Positions 24,001-35,000 of a DNA stretch of 64,000 nucleotides are shown piece by piece. The stretch comes from Manduca sexta. Taxonomy: Eukaryota > Arthropoda > Insecta > Lepidoptera > Sphingidae. Each line of letters starts with the position of its first letter. Position 1 is the first letter of the stretch. Under the pieces are notes generated by a model that was not told the origin of the DNA, ran no database searches, and saw nothing but the letters and a program-made list of their open reading frames with translations. The stretch spans positions 8,742,001-8,806,000 of the forward strand of contig NC_051120.1 of assembly GCF_014839805.1 (NCBI RefSeq). The letters run 5' to 3'. The position numbers and the translations under genes were made by a program.

Positions 24001-26229
24001 AAAATCTATATCTATATAGATTTGTTCCGACTACTTTATATTAAAAATATACTAAATTTTACAAAAAAAAGACCTTCAGGAGCTGTCGTGGTCTTTTTCC
24101 CGTCACGTGTATGCTTACGTCACCGACCAACGTCGAGCGATTTTTAAATATTCTTCTATTGCATAAGTTAAGCTAGATGAGCTTGTTTGCTATGCCGTTG
24201 GACTTGTTTCATTAATGAATGAAGCCCTCCTAGTTTCGGCTCCGGCGGCCAATCTCAACAGAAGCCAGCTAGGTGCGCAGGAGATATTATAGTGCACAAG
24301 TGTGCGCAATATACAAGTTCACTCCTTTTTCCTTTACTCTCATCGTTTGATGAGACGGCAATATTAATTGGTCTAAGAAAAAAATATTATAATAAACCAC
24401 TGTTTCTTACCTTGCATACGCCTATAGTTCTCGCTAATATCGACTTGACGTAACTTCGGATTGTTGTTGTTTTTGTCAGGGAACGCTGTGATGAACACGA
24501 TCTGAAAAATAATAATAGTCATCATATAAATGATGATTATAATGTTAGTCATAAAATAACAAAATACAACGATATTTCGATTCTTAGGATAAAATATTGA
24601 ATTAAACACGCATAAGATAATGAGAACAATGGAGTTTAAATAAAAGAGAAATTATTTTTATGTAAATAAGTAAATTAAATGTGCTTATTCAAGCATAACA
24701 TTGAATGAAAACAAATATCTACAATTTATAATCATTAAAGATTTGACGCCTTGTGTTCAGGGATGACGTACACCTAGTTACGTAAAGAATTTTCCTGGTA
24801 GTCAGTAAAGAAAACTAAAGTTAGGTATAATGCATGTCATCCCCTGCCTCTTAAACTAGGAATTACGACTCAGTTACCTAGTGCATATAATATTTTATTG
24901 TATGCACTCATCTTCGCACGGTAAGTACATCTATTAGTATGACTGCCACACGCATTAATGAGAACTTTGTCCATTTAAGTTTTTCTTTACCATCAAAGAT
25001 ATCTAAGATATTCGATATATATGTACTACGTACTAGATTTGGCGTTCCGAACATTCACTGTGTTTAACTGAATTGAACTGAACTCCATTCAAACTGACTT
25101 TAGTATCGTCAATATTGACAGCTTGTGGTTGTGTATACCTATAGAGTGGCGCTCATGATATAAGAACTCAAATCTAACCCCCTTATTCATATACGTTATT
25201 TGTCTAAGGACGGAGCATTGCTATGATAACAAATCTGTTTCTCAGGTTTGTTTATCTGATAGCTTGCTGTTTGTTCAGCTTTGTTTATCTGCCAGCCAAC
25301 TATATTCAAGTCGTATCTCAATATTAGCCAATCACAGCGGTTCTATGTCTACGCACTGTGAAGGCTGCCATGCCGTCAGCACTGAGAAACAGATTTGTTA
25401 TCACAAGAATATTCCGTCCTTAGATAAAAAATGTCTATGAATAAGGGGGTTAGATATTTCCGTCAGGGAAAGCCCACAGTCGTCCCTAATGCACCGAAGA
25501 GGGCCACCGCGGAGTTTTGGTTGGTATGCCGTGCGTTGTAGGTTAGGGACTCGGCCTGGTGGTCCCCTGAAGGTCAGCATCAAATCCGGGCGACACAACA
25601 CCGAGTCGTGAGGCATAGTGATCCTAACATAACCGCCCAATCGCCCCTTCAAGAAGGCTTGGCGGCAGTCATAAGGTACTCTCTCCGCGAAAACAAAAAA
25701 ATAAAAAAGGCCATTCCCAACTAGGCTGTCCCTGATGAAATGGTCACAAAATTATGAACAAGCTTTTCAGATAAAGGATTAAAAAAAGCAGAAAGATATT
25801 TGTCTACATATGTGTCTAGCAAGGCTTTTTAATTTATTTATTCATTTTGCGTAGATCTAAAATATTTAAAAAAATATATCATTCTTAAATGTAGGTTGAT
25901 ATTGTAACTTTCACTTGCGTATGACCAACACCTCAGTCCGCCCCGTAACCATGAAGGCTGCAAAGTCTTCGAAACGTTGGTAGAAAATAATAATATAAGT
26001 AACCGCGATAAATTCCGTAAATAGTTTTATTTCAATCTCTAACATTCGCGTAAACATAATGAATCACTATTAAAGTGTACATAGGTACCTCATGTCCAGC
26101 TTTGAGAAGATGTTTAACAACGCCTTCAGCCAGCAAAGTGATACTCCTTATAGCCATGGGATTGCATACTAGAAACCTATAGCTCTCAACAACACTTAAA
26201 CACAACCCTAATAATACGAACAGCTTCAT
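18030..26229 (-). CDS. UGT: UGT-C: complete UDP-glycosyltransferase, 520 aa, duplicate of B
   Basis: Coding exons: 26229-26089, 24501-24411, 23431-23236, 20395-20201, 19873-19651, 19051-18832, 18721-18502, 18306-18030. All exon lengths equal those of UGT-B, total 1563 nt, all junctions in phase. It has the same signal peptide, His46, Asp134, FITHGG signature with Ala381, and C-terminal anchor as B. Exons 6 and 7 encode the same residues as in B, while exon 3, in the acceptor-binding half, differs at about 14 of 66 residues. The exon 6 donor is GTTAGT (GTGAGT in B), weaker but usable. Upstream DNA matches that of B for about 160 bp past the ATG, so the two likely share promoter architecture and possibly regulation. 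Confidence 0.94.
20960..21125 (+). repeat. Repeat family 'CTAGCCGAATTTCGGC', UGT-C intron 3
   Basis: Paralogous to 12576-12750. Confidence 0.6.
22075..22242 (-). mobile_element. tRNA-derived SINE, head half
   Basis: tRNA-like head and start of the body only. In UGT-C intron 3. A separate 3' fragment of the same family lies at about 22614-22681 on the plus strand. Confidence 0.65.
22689..23113 (+). mobile_element. Second Helitron-like family, plus copy
   Basis: Body with AAGTTTGTGAGGATGGATGG and a 3' end GCGAGCAAAAGCTAG followed by T. The 5' end looks truncated. In UGT-C intron 3. Confidence 0.6.
23515..23745 (-). mobile_element. Second SINE family, decayed
   Basis: Recognised by 'cccatgaagtgatagggggcgagcctatcg' type landmarks (near 23582-23612). 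In UGT-C intron 2. Confidence 0.5.
24108..24370 (+). repeat. Repeat family 'CTAGCCGAATTTCGGC', UGT-C intron 2
   Basis: Paralogous to 14510-14755. Confidence 0.55.
25178..25449. mobile_element. Fold-back MITE family 1, copy a
   Basis: Ends CCCCCTTATTCATA...TATGAATAAGGGGG with long inverted arms carrying 'ctaaggacgga' and 'tttctcag'. In UGT-C intron 1. Confidence 0.75.
25905..26065 (+). repeat. Repeat family 'GACGTTTCGAAG', UGT-C intron 1
   Basis: Paralogous to 16120-16325. Ends about 24 bp from the exon 1 donor. Confidence 0.65.
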
Positions 26230-27079
26230 TTTCGCGGCCGCTCAGTGTGAACTATTGAGACCGACTGGCGCAGCTGTGTTCATCTATGTAACTACATTTC
26301 ATTCATAAATATTTCTACGGCGGAAATTTGGGGAAATCAGTTTAAATCTATTTTATTATCTTATCAAGATATGTAACAAAAGGTGTTCCTTTTTCGATTA
26401 TTCGAACTTTTATTGTTTTTTGCTCTAGGATACTGGCTGATATCTAATTTTTAATACTAATATGTACGTTTATTAAGAAATGTTTCGGATTTGATTGCAA
26501 TCTTATAATGCATTTTCGGTTACTTGTACGAATTAAAAAAATCGCCCATAATATCTAATTAATGTAATACGGATTTTTTTACCTTCGTCTTGATAAAACT
26601 GACTTTTCTTTTTGAAGATCATGTAAAAATTTGTCTATGATCTGATTCTATTAACATTTAAAGATGAGGGGACTTTTAAGTTTCTATGCATTCTTTATCA
26701 ATGGTATAACATTATTCTATATAGGGACCTTGTTATACTATGTTACTAAATGAAATCACATATTCGTCTTACCTCTGCTAACATTGTGCCAAAAGTTATC
26801 ACAAACCCTGATAGTTTTTTATAATAATTTTTTCATCCCTTTTTATAGGTATAGGCATAGAGATTCCTTTTCTAAACATGCAGTATCCGATAATATTCGA
26901 TTCTTTGCTTCGACAAGCCTTTGTGGTCATTGATTTTATTCTAGAAATATCAATAAATATCAAAAAAATAATATACGTGCACGTTCAAGTGTCATATTTT
27001 TTTCAAATAAGTAACCTAACAACTTGTTGTTATCACCATAAGTCATAGGAAGTCCACCGCTATACTGCTTGCTGCTAAC
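26230..27079. other. Upstream region of UGT-C
   Basis: The first 165 bases match the region upstream of UGT-B closely, so they likely hold the promoter. The rest is AT-rich with no feature I recognise. Confidence 0.5.
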
Positions 27080-28955
27080 CCTAAAGATTTTTAGATCGAT
27101 CTGTCAGAAGCGGCCTGTATCTAGCGAGTTCCTGTGATCTTTAGCAGACTGCCCACCTTACAGTTGGACGTACATCGCTACGCTTACAAAGAAGTCTACT
27201 ACTGACCTGTTTTTATCGCTCCTAAAGATTTCCAGATCGATCTGTCAGAAGCGGCCTGTATCCAGCGAGTTCCTGTGATCTTTAGCAGACTGCCGATCTT
27301 ACAGTTGGACGTCCATCGCTACGCTTACAAAGAAATCTACTACTGACCTGTTTTTACCGCTCCTAAAGATTTCCAGATCCATCTGTCAGAAGCAGCCTGT
27401 ATCCAGCGAGTTCCTGTGATCTTTAGCAGACTGCCGATCTTACAGTTGGACGTCCATCGCTACGCTTACAAAGAAATCTACTACTGACCTGTTTTTACCG
27501 CTCCTAAAGATTTCCAGATCCATCTGTCAGAAGCAGCCTGTATCCAGCGAGTTCCTGTGATCTTTAGCAGACTGCCCACCATGCAGTTGGACGTCCATCG
27601 CTACGCTTACAAAGAAGTCTACTACTGACCTGTTTTTATCGCTCCTAAAGATTTACAGATCGATCTGTCAGAAGCGGCCTGTATCTAGCGAGATCCTGTG
27701 ATCTTTAGCAGACTGCCCACCTTACAGTTGGACGTACATCGCTACGCTTACAAAGAAGTCTACTACTGACCTGTTTTTATCGCTCCTAAAGATTTACAGA
27801 TCGATCTGTCAGAAGCGGCCTGTATCTAGCGAGATCCTGTGATCTTTAGCAGACTGCCCACTTTACAGTTGGACGTACATCGTTACACTTGCAGAGAAGT
27901 CTACTACTGACCTGTTTTTATCGCTCCTAAAGATTTACAGATCGATCTGTCAGAAACGGCCTGTATCTAGCGAGTTCCTATGATCTTTAGCAGACTGCCC
28001 ACCTTGTAGTTGGACGTCCATCGCTATGCTTAGAAAGAAGTCTACTACTGGCCTGTTTTTATCGCTCCTAAAGATTTACAGATCGATCTGTCAGAAGCGG
28101 CCTGTATCTAGCGAGATCCTGTGATCTTTAGCAGACTGCCCACCTTACAGTTGGACGTACATCGCTACGCTTACAAAGAAGTCTACTACTGACCTGTTTT
28201 TATCGCTCCTAAAGATTTACAGATCGATCTGTCAGAAGCGGCCTGTATCTAGCGAGATCCTGTGATCTTTAGCAGACTGCCCACCTTACAGTTGGACGTA
28301 CATCGCTACGCTTACAAAGAAGTCTACTACTGACCTGTTTTTATCGCTCCTAAAGATTTACAGATCGATCTGTCAGAAACGGCCTGTATCTAGCGAGTTC
28401 CTATGATCTTTAGCAGACTGCCCACCTTGTAGTTGGACGTCCATCGCTATGCTTAGAAAGAAGTCTACTACTGGCCTGTTTTTATCGCTCCTAAAGATTT
28501 CCAGATCCATCTGTCAGAAGCGGCCTGTATCCAGCGAGTTCCTGTGATCTTTAGCAGACTGCCCACCTTACAGTTGGACGTCCATCATTACACTTGCAAA
28601 GAAGTCTACTACTGATCTGTTTTTACCTCTCCTAAAGATTTCCAGATCGATCTGTCTGAAGCGGCCTGTATCCAGCGAGTTCCTGTGATCTTTAGCAGAC
28701 TGCCCACCTTGCAGTTTGACGTCCATCGTTACACTTGCAGAGAAGTCTACTACTGACCTGTTTTTACCGCTCCTAAAGATTTCCAGATCGATCTGTCTGA
28801 AGCGGCCTGTATCTAGCGAGTTTGTGTGATCTTTACCAGACTGCCCACCTTGCAGTTGGACGTCCATCGCTATGCTTAGAAAGAAGTCTTCTACTGACCT
28901 GTTTTACCACTCCTAAAGATTTCCAGACCGACCTGTTAGAAGCGGCCTGCATGGA
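27080..28955. repeat. 141-bp satellite array, 13 full units plus a partial
   Basis: Units begin CCTAAAGATTT at 27080, 27221, 27362, 27503, 27644, 27785, 27926, 28067, 28208, 28349, 28490, 28631, 28772 and 28912. Period is exactly 141 bp except the last (140). The minus reading of a unit gives TRWIQAASDRSIWKSLG, the conserved tail after the reverse transcriptase in lepidopteran non-LTR elements. Most units have stops in every frame, so the array is not a gene. Units 5-7 and 8-10 show a 3-unit higher-order pattern. It lies between UGT-C and UGT-D. Confidence 0.95.
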
Positions 28956-29097
28956 TGCAGGAGCCCGCTCGCTGGAGCGAGTTCATGCATTATTGTGTTG
29001 AAGGTTAAAGGACATTATAGTCAACGTAATTACTGGGTATTAGAGGCTAACAACTTATGTCTTTAGCGTAGTGAAGTGTCGCGCAGTACTTTGTAAT

Positions 29098-29132
29098 TAT
29101 ACAAATACAAATACAAATACAAAAAAAAATAT
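29098..29132 (+). repeat. (ACAAAT)n microsatellite with poly-A
   Basis: Short ACAAAT tandem run then A-rich tail. Probably the 3' tail of a decayed retroelement. Confidence 0.6.
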
Positions 29133-29964
29133 TTTGACACATTCAATTTTCAAATTTCAATTCAACAAACAAAACAAAGAGATGAAAAAAAATTGTTATT
29201 AAAACAAAAGAAATAAAAAAGATAGATAATAATTCAAAGATTTGTATGGCGTTGCTATATTTTCAAACGATTCACAGTATTTAAGTATATTTTCATATAA
29301 TTTTTAACAACATCATATTTTGTGATCGCCATTGGACAAGCGGCAAGCTCATCTTGTTATTTAACTGTAATAAAAATATATGTCAAGCAACGAGTGCAAA
29401 GCAGGTGGAGTGACTGCTTTATGGATGGTAGGGACATGATTCTCACATGATCAATTCACTCTAAGGTCATTTTGATTAGTGTTAGTTCGGACTATGAACA
29501 GGAGTTTCTGGACAATAGAATGTTATTGCGCAACACGTTCCTTATTTATTATACTGTACATACTTTATACATTTCAAATGATTTTGAAAAGAGCAACACC
29601 AGTTGCCTGTTCTTCTTTGGAAAATACTTTCTGAACTGGTGGTATAGTACAAATTTACTGAATTGAAATGATGTTAACAATTTATGGTTGCGGAATGCGA
29701 ATAAATTATTAAATTTAATGAATACATTCCATCTACCTATATATTCTACCGGTACTGTTATGTTATAATTATACAAATTGTTATTTTAGGTTAGAATTAA
29801 TGTTTAATTCTGCAAAAAATTATGTTGTTAGAAGAGTGCTCAGTGCTTACCTCTCAGTAGGTAATGGCTTTGATGTACCCAAAGCATTGCTGTAGATTGG
29901 CCGTACACAACATTTTTTATATGAGCCACAAAAAAGGGAAAATACCTTATGAAAGTTACCAAGA

Positions 29965-30152
29965 TTTTTGACTGCGACTTTGCCCGCGTGGAAAAGTTTT
30001 TAACAATAATATTTTCCGGGATATACTCCTGAGTTCTATAGGCGTAGATGTAGTTTCCTATCAGTAAAAAAAAAACAGGATCTGTTTACTTAGTTCCTGA
30101 GATAAGCGCGTTCAAACAAACAAACTCTTCAGCTTTATACATTAGTATAGAC
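29965..30152 (-). mobile_element. Degraded Helitron of the same family, without array
   Basis: The minus strand begins TCTATACTAATGTATAAAGC and has GAAGAGTTTGTTTG, then a single CTCAGGAACTA unit. The 3' hairpin is decayed. Shows the family also exists without amplified units. Confidence 0.6.
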
Positions 30153-30358
30153 AGCCAAAATCCTTGTATGTTATTGTTGGAATGTTATTTAGAATGCAAT
30201 TTTGAAATCGTGTAAATTTAATTAAATGCCTGTCATACCTATATCATGTTTATTTGATGTAGTAACACTCCTATAGGTAAAATAATTTTAAACATCCCAA
30301 AACAGTATTTTTTATTTTGCTAAAACAAACTTAGAATGATCTATTAACATAAATATAA

Positions 30359-30680
30359 GACCAGCCCTGTATTATATACTGTCCTACTGCTGGGCATGGG
30401 CATCCCTCTACTACTGAGAGAGTTTAAGCTTCAGTCCACCACGCTGGCCTAGTGCAGTTTGATAGACTTCACATACCTGCGAAATGATTATGGAGAACTT
30501 TTTAGCTATACAGGTTCCCTCACGATGTTCTTCTCAGGTATGCAGGTTTTCTCACGGTGTTAAAGCAAGCGATAACTCACAAAGAACACACATAACATTA
30601 GAAAAGTCAGAGGTGCGCGCCCTTAGGTTTTGAACCAGAGGACATTAGTCTCGGCAGTCCGTTCTACACCCAACTAGGCA
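30359..30680 (-). mobile_element. tRNA-derived SINE, diverged
   Basis: Same family, with scattered changes and an internal short repeat of the 'gcaggttttctcacg' segment. Confidence 0.75.
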
Positions 30681-31226
30681 TACTACATACTAAATATGTA
30701 AATTAACGTACAATTATTGTAAATTATAATATGACTGCCACAATAGATGTTTCCCATAAAAGGTTCGGTTTAATTTGTCATTATTACGACATTGTTGTAT
30801 TTCAAGGTTGTAAGTAATTGTATGTTTTTGATTTTATATGATTTTGTATAAATTACTTTGTCCGCAAATATTTCTAAACAAGCAAGGACTTTATCAAAAT
30901 AGAACAATCATGTACTCTTTCAGAAAAACAACAAAATATAAACAGATTCATTCAAAGTTATACTAATTTCTTTGTTCTTTGTTTTTTTTATCTCTTTTTA
31001 TTGTTATATACACTAAGGCCACTCACACGGAAGTAAGAAATTTTAACCAATATTTGTCCCAGTGCATAGTGATAAGACAATGTTTATCTTTTTAATAAAT
31101 AAAATAAATAAATGACGATTTTTCATTTTTGATCGTCACTAAATTTATAAATTAAACTAAATGCTTAAACCTTATAGTGCTATTGTAGATAAATACATCG
31201 TTTTCGTTAACTAGATAATGATATAA

Positions 31227-31484
31227 TGTTACGCGCCGGCATCCTTGCCGATAACATCGGGCGTTTCCGGAAGTATTCGGCTGCGCGGGCAGGCTAACAG
31301 AAGAGAAGATATGTCACGCGCGACTATTCTATTATTCTCTCTGGTTGGACGTTGTCAAAAAAAATCTAAAATTGTATTTTGCTAATATAATGTTTACTGT
31401 AAAAAGAGCGTTTAACAATAAATATAATCATTGGCTATTTGTACTATTTCCTGATTAATTGGAACGAAGTCACGACACCCCACA
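31227..31484 (+). repeat. Possible solo LTR
   Basis: Begins TGTTACGCGCCGG, has an AATAAA near 31420 and ends near ACGACACCCCACA. This outline fits an LTR retrotransposon end. No clear target duplication is visible, and no internal region follows. Confidence 0.3.
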
Positions 31485-32018
31485 CTGTCTGATGGTTGGA
31501 GTGGGGTCCAAATAGTGTTGACTGACGAGAGATGATTATCTAACTATCCCTCGCCTCTCCATACAATAATGCCGGTGTAAGAGAATACATAACGGATTGC
31601 GTCACACATGCGATACTATGGCGGGTGTTCCACCTTGTGTACGGCGGCCCCAATCTGGTCAAAATTATTCTATCATCTGCTTCAACAGTCAGTAGTATAA
31701 TGATAATATGATAATAGTGGGGTACAGTTGAATATCAGTGCTGTTTAATAGCATATACTGAGGTAATTCTTCTCACACATCATGCAACAAAGCCGACGTA
31801 TGCCCTAAATTGTTACTTAACTGTGTGTATGTTTTTTTAATACTTTTATTTTTTTAGTTTTTATGTGTAGTGTTTGGTTTAATTTTTCTTCACAATAAGT
31901 CAATAAGGTCTGTACGGTATAAGAATAGTTATTTTAAGTACAGTAAAACATTCAAAAGTCACCATGTATTTTGTAATTCTTAAATTATTTTTTACTAATT
32001 AAATATACATTCAAATAT

Positions 32019-35000
32019 CTATTTTACTTTCTTCTTACTCTCTTTTACAGGCTTTTTTGATCTGATCTTCTTTAGTAAAAAGCATAATAAATAATACAAT
32101 GTCACTAATGCTATAACTATACAAGCAAGTAAGTCTAAGAACAGTTTCTGGTACAACGGAACATGCAGTGCTGGTGATCTGAGATGTAAAGCTCCTTGGG
32201 TTTTCACCACATGTTCTATCCAGAAAACCAGTTCGTCGCCTGGAGCCATGGTCCGGTCGTGGAAGATCTGCGATATTTCCTTGGCTTTGATTTTGTATCT
32301 GAAAAGAATGAATGAATGAATGAAACACTTTCTTGTATACACCAAATACAGAAAAATGTATACACTTATTATCTATATATATAAAAATGATTCTCTATTT
32401 CCCTTGGTCACGCCATCACGCGTGAAGGGCTGGACCGATTTCACTATTTTTTTTTGTTGTGTTTGTTATTGTCAGGAGAAGGTTCTTATGAAAGAAAAAA
32501 ATACGCGGAAAATTAGAAAATTTAAGAAAACTTAACCAAAATATTAATCTATACTATTATATAAAGCTGAAGAGTTTGTTTGTTTGTTTGTTTGAACGCG
32601 CTAATCTCAGGAACTACCAGTCCAAATTGAAAAATTCTTTTTGCGTTGGATAGCCCTTTGTTCGTGGAGTGCTATAGGCTATATATCATCACGCTATACC
32701 CAATAGGAGCGGAGCAGTAATGGCTAATCTCAGGAACTACCGGTCCAAACTGAAAAATTCTTTTTGCGTTGGATATCCCTTTGTTCGTGGATTGCTATAG
32801 GCTATATATCATCACGCTATACCCAATAGGAGCGGAGCAGTAATGGCTAATTTCAGGAACTACCGGTCCAAACTGAAAAATTCTTTTTGCGTTGGATAAC
32901 CCTTTGTTCGTGGAGTGCTCTAAGTTATATATCATCACGCTATGACCAATAGGAGCGGAGCAGTAATGGCTAATCTCAGGAACTACCAGTTTGAATTGAA
33001 AAATTAGTTTTGTGTTGGATAGCCCTTTATTTGTGGGGTGCTATAGACTGTATATCATCACGCTATGACCAATAGGAGCGGAGCAGTAATGAAAAATGTT
33101 GCAAATACGGGTACAATTTATTAGTTTTGAGAGCTTCCGTTGCGTGCGCTGCGTAAACGGTTAAAGTTATGCAACAATGATGTATGACGGGATTGTTCCT
33201 CTTAAAAAGTTCTAAAAAATATATTATAAAACAAAGTCCCCCGCTGCATACGTCTGCCTGAACGTCTTAAACTCAAAAACTACCCAACGCATTAAGATGC
33301 AATTTGGTATGGAGACAGTTTGAAACCCTGGGAAGAACATAGGCTCCCGGGAAACTACTACTTTTATAATGGAAAACTTTAGCCTGAAAAGCTTTATAAC
33401 GCGGGCGGAGCCGCGAGCAAAAGCTAGTTTTATATAAATGTCAATCGTTTGAAATAACTGTCAGCGATTGACAGAATGCGCGCTGCAAATTCATAGTTAG
33501 GACGGGACAACTTCTGTCGGGTCAACTAGTACACTATAAAAAGTGCACCAATATGCGGCCTTATCGGTAAAAAACGATCTCTTCCAGACAACCTGATATA
33601 TAAAGAAACTTATATTTATGATAAATTAAAGAGATGATTACAGACAGTTCACAATTTAGTTTTCTATTTTACAGTAAATATAACACACGAACAAAGTGTT
33701 TTTTGATATTACCAGACTCTAAAGAAGTGCCTAGAATTCTTAGTTGGAGTAAATTTGATAACCTAAAAAATTAAGTTAGATTTGTATTGCTTATCTATAT
33801 ATATAAAAATCAATTGCTGTTCGTTAGTCTCGCTAAAACTCGAGAACGGCTGAACGGATTTATCTTATCTTGGTCTTGAATTATTCGTGGAGGTCTAGGG
33901 AAGATTTAAAAGGTGAGAAAAATTCGAATAATTGCCGGGAAAATCCTCAAAACATCATTTTTCTATTTCCCATACAAACGTTTTCTAAATAAAATGGAGA
34001 GTCAATTTGTAATTTATTACCGCTGCATAAAGTTCAAATTCGCGTGCGCGTTGGAGGATCTAATATCGCGTTCTGAAACTCAACAAAAGTGAAAGTGAAT
34101 CGCGAACGCGACAAAATTGCATAGTCTCAAAATACATAGAACATAAATAGTGGTCGGCTTCGAGAAACTCAATTTTAGCTAACTTCAGTTGTTAATCTAT
34201 ACTTCTATACTATTATATAAAGCTGAAGAGTTTGTTTGTTTGTTTGTTTGAACGCGCTAATCTCAGGAACTACCGGTCCAATCCGAAAAATTCTTTTTGC
34301 ATTGGATAGCCCTTTGTTCGTGGAGTGCTATAGGCTATATATCATCACGCTATACCCAATAGGAGCGGAGCAGTAATGGCTAATCTCAGGAACTACCGGT
34401 CCAAACTGAAAAATTCTTTTTGCGTTGGATAGCCCTTTGTTCGTGGAGTGCTATAGGCTATATATCATCACGCTATACCCAATAGGAGTGGAGCAGTAAT
34501 GGCTAATCTCAGGAACTACCGATTCGAACTGAAAAAAATCTTTTTGTGTTGAATGGTCCCTTATTTGTGGAGTGCTCAAAGTTATATATCATCACGCTAT
34601 GACCAATAGGAGCGGAGCAGTAATAGCTAATCTCAGGAACTAACAGTTTCAACTGAAAAATTCGTTTTGTGTTGGATAGCCCTTTATTTGTGGACCGCTA
34701 TAGGCTATATATCATCACGCTATGACCAATAGGAGCGGAGCAGTAATGGCTAATCTCAGGAACTACCGGTTTGAACTGAAAAAATCTTTTTTGTGTTGGA
34801 TAGCCCTTTGTTTCTGGAGTGCTATAGGCTATATATCATCACGTTATGACCAATAGGAGCGAAGCAGTAATGAAACATGTTGCAAAAACGGGGAAAATTA
34901 TTAGTTTTGAGAGCTTCCATTGCCTTCGCTGCGTAAACGGTTAAAATTATGCAACAATGATGTATGACGGGATTGTTCCACTTAAAATGTTCTAAAAAAC

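Larger units (their letters stand above)
16822..26400. repeat. Segmental duplication, copy 2 (UGT-C block)
   Basis: Partner of 5919-16690. It lacks the Helitron-bearing insert and the LINE fragment, and has its own repeats in intron 3 (22.1-23.1 kb) and a fold-back MITE in intron 1. Confidence 0.85.
28956..32018. other. Intergenic region between satellite and UGT-D
   Basis: No gene recognised. It holds a microsatellite, a decayed Helitron, a SINE, a possible solo LTR and unassigned AT-rich sequence. Confidence 0.6.

Noticed and set aside
28568..28867. 99-codon open frame in the satellite with a repeated motif (GGQSAKDH)
   Set aside because: Only the last units are open. Most units have two or three stops in the same frame, and it is not the frame of the source LINE.
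27080..28955. CRISPR-like array
   Set aside because: Units are 141 bp, contiguous with no spacers, in an insect genome. It is a satellite.
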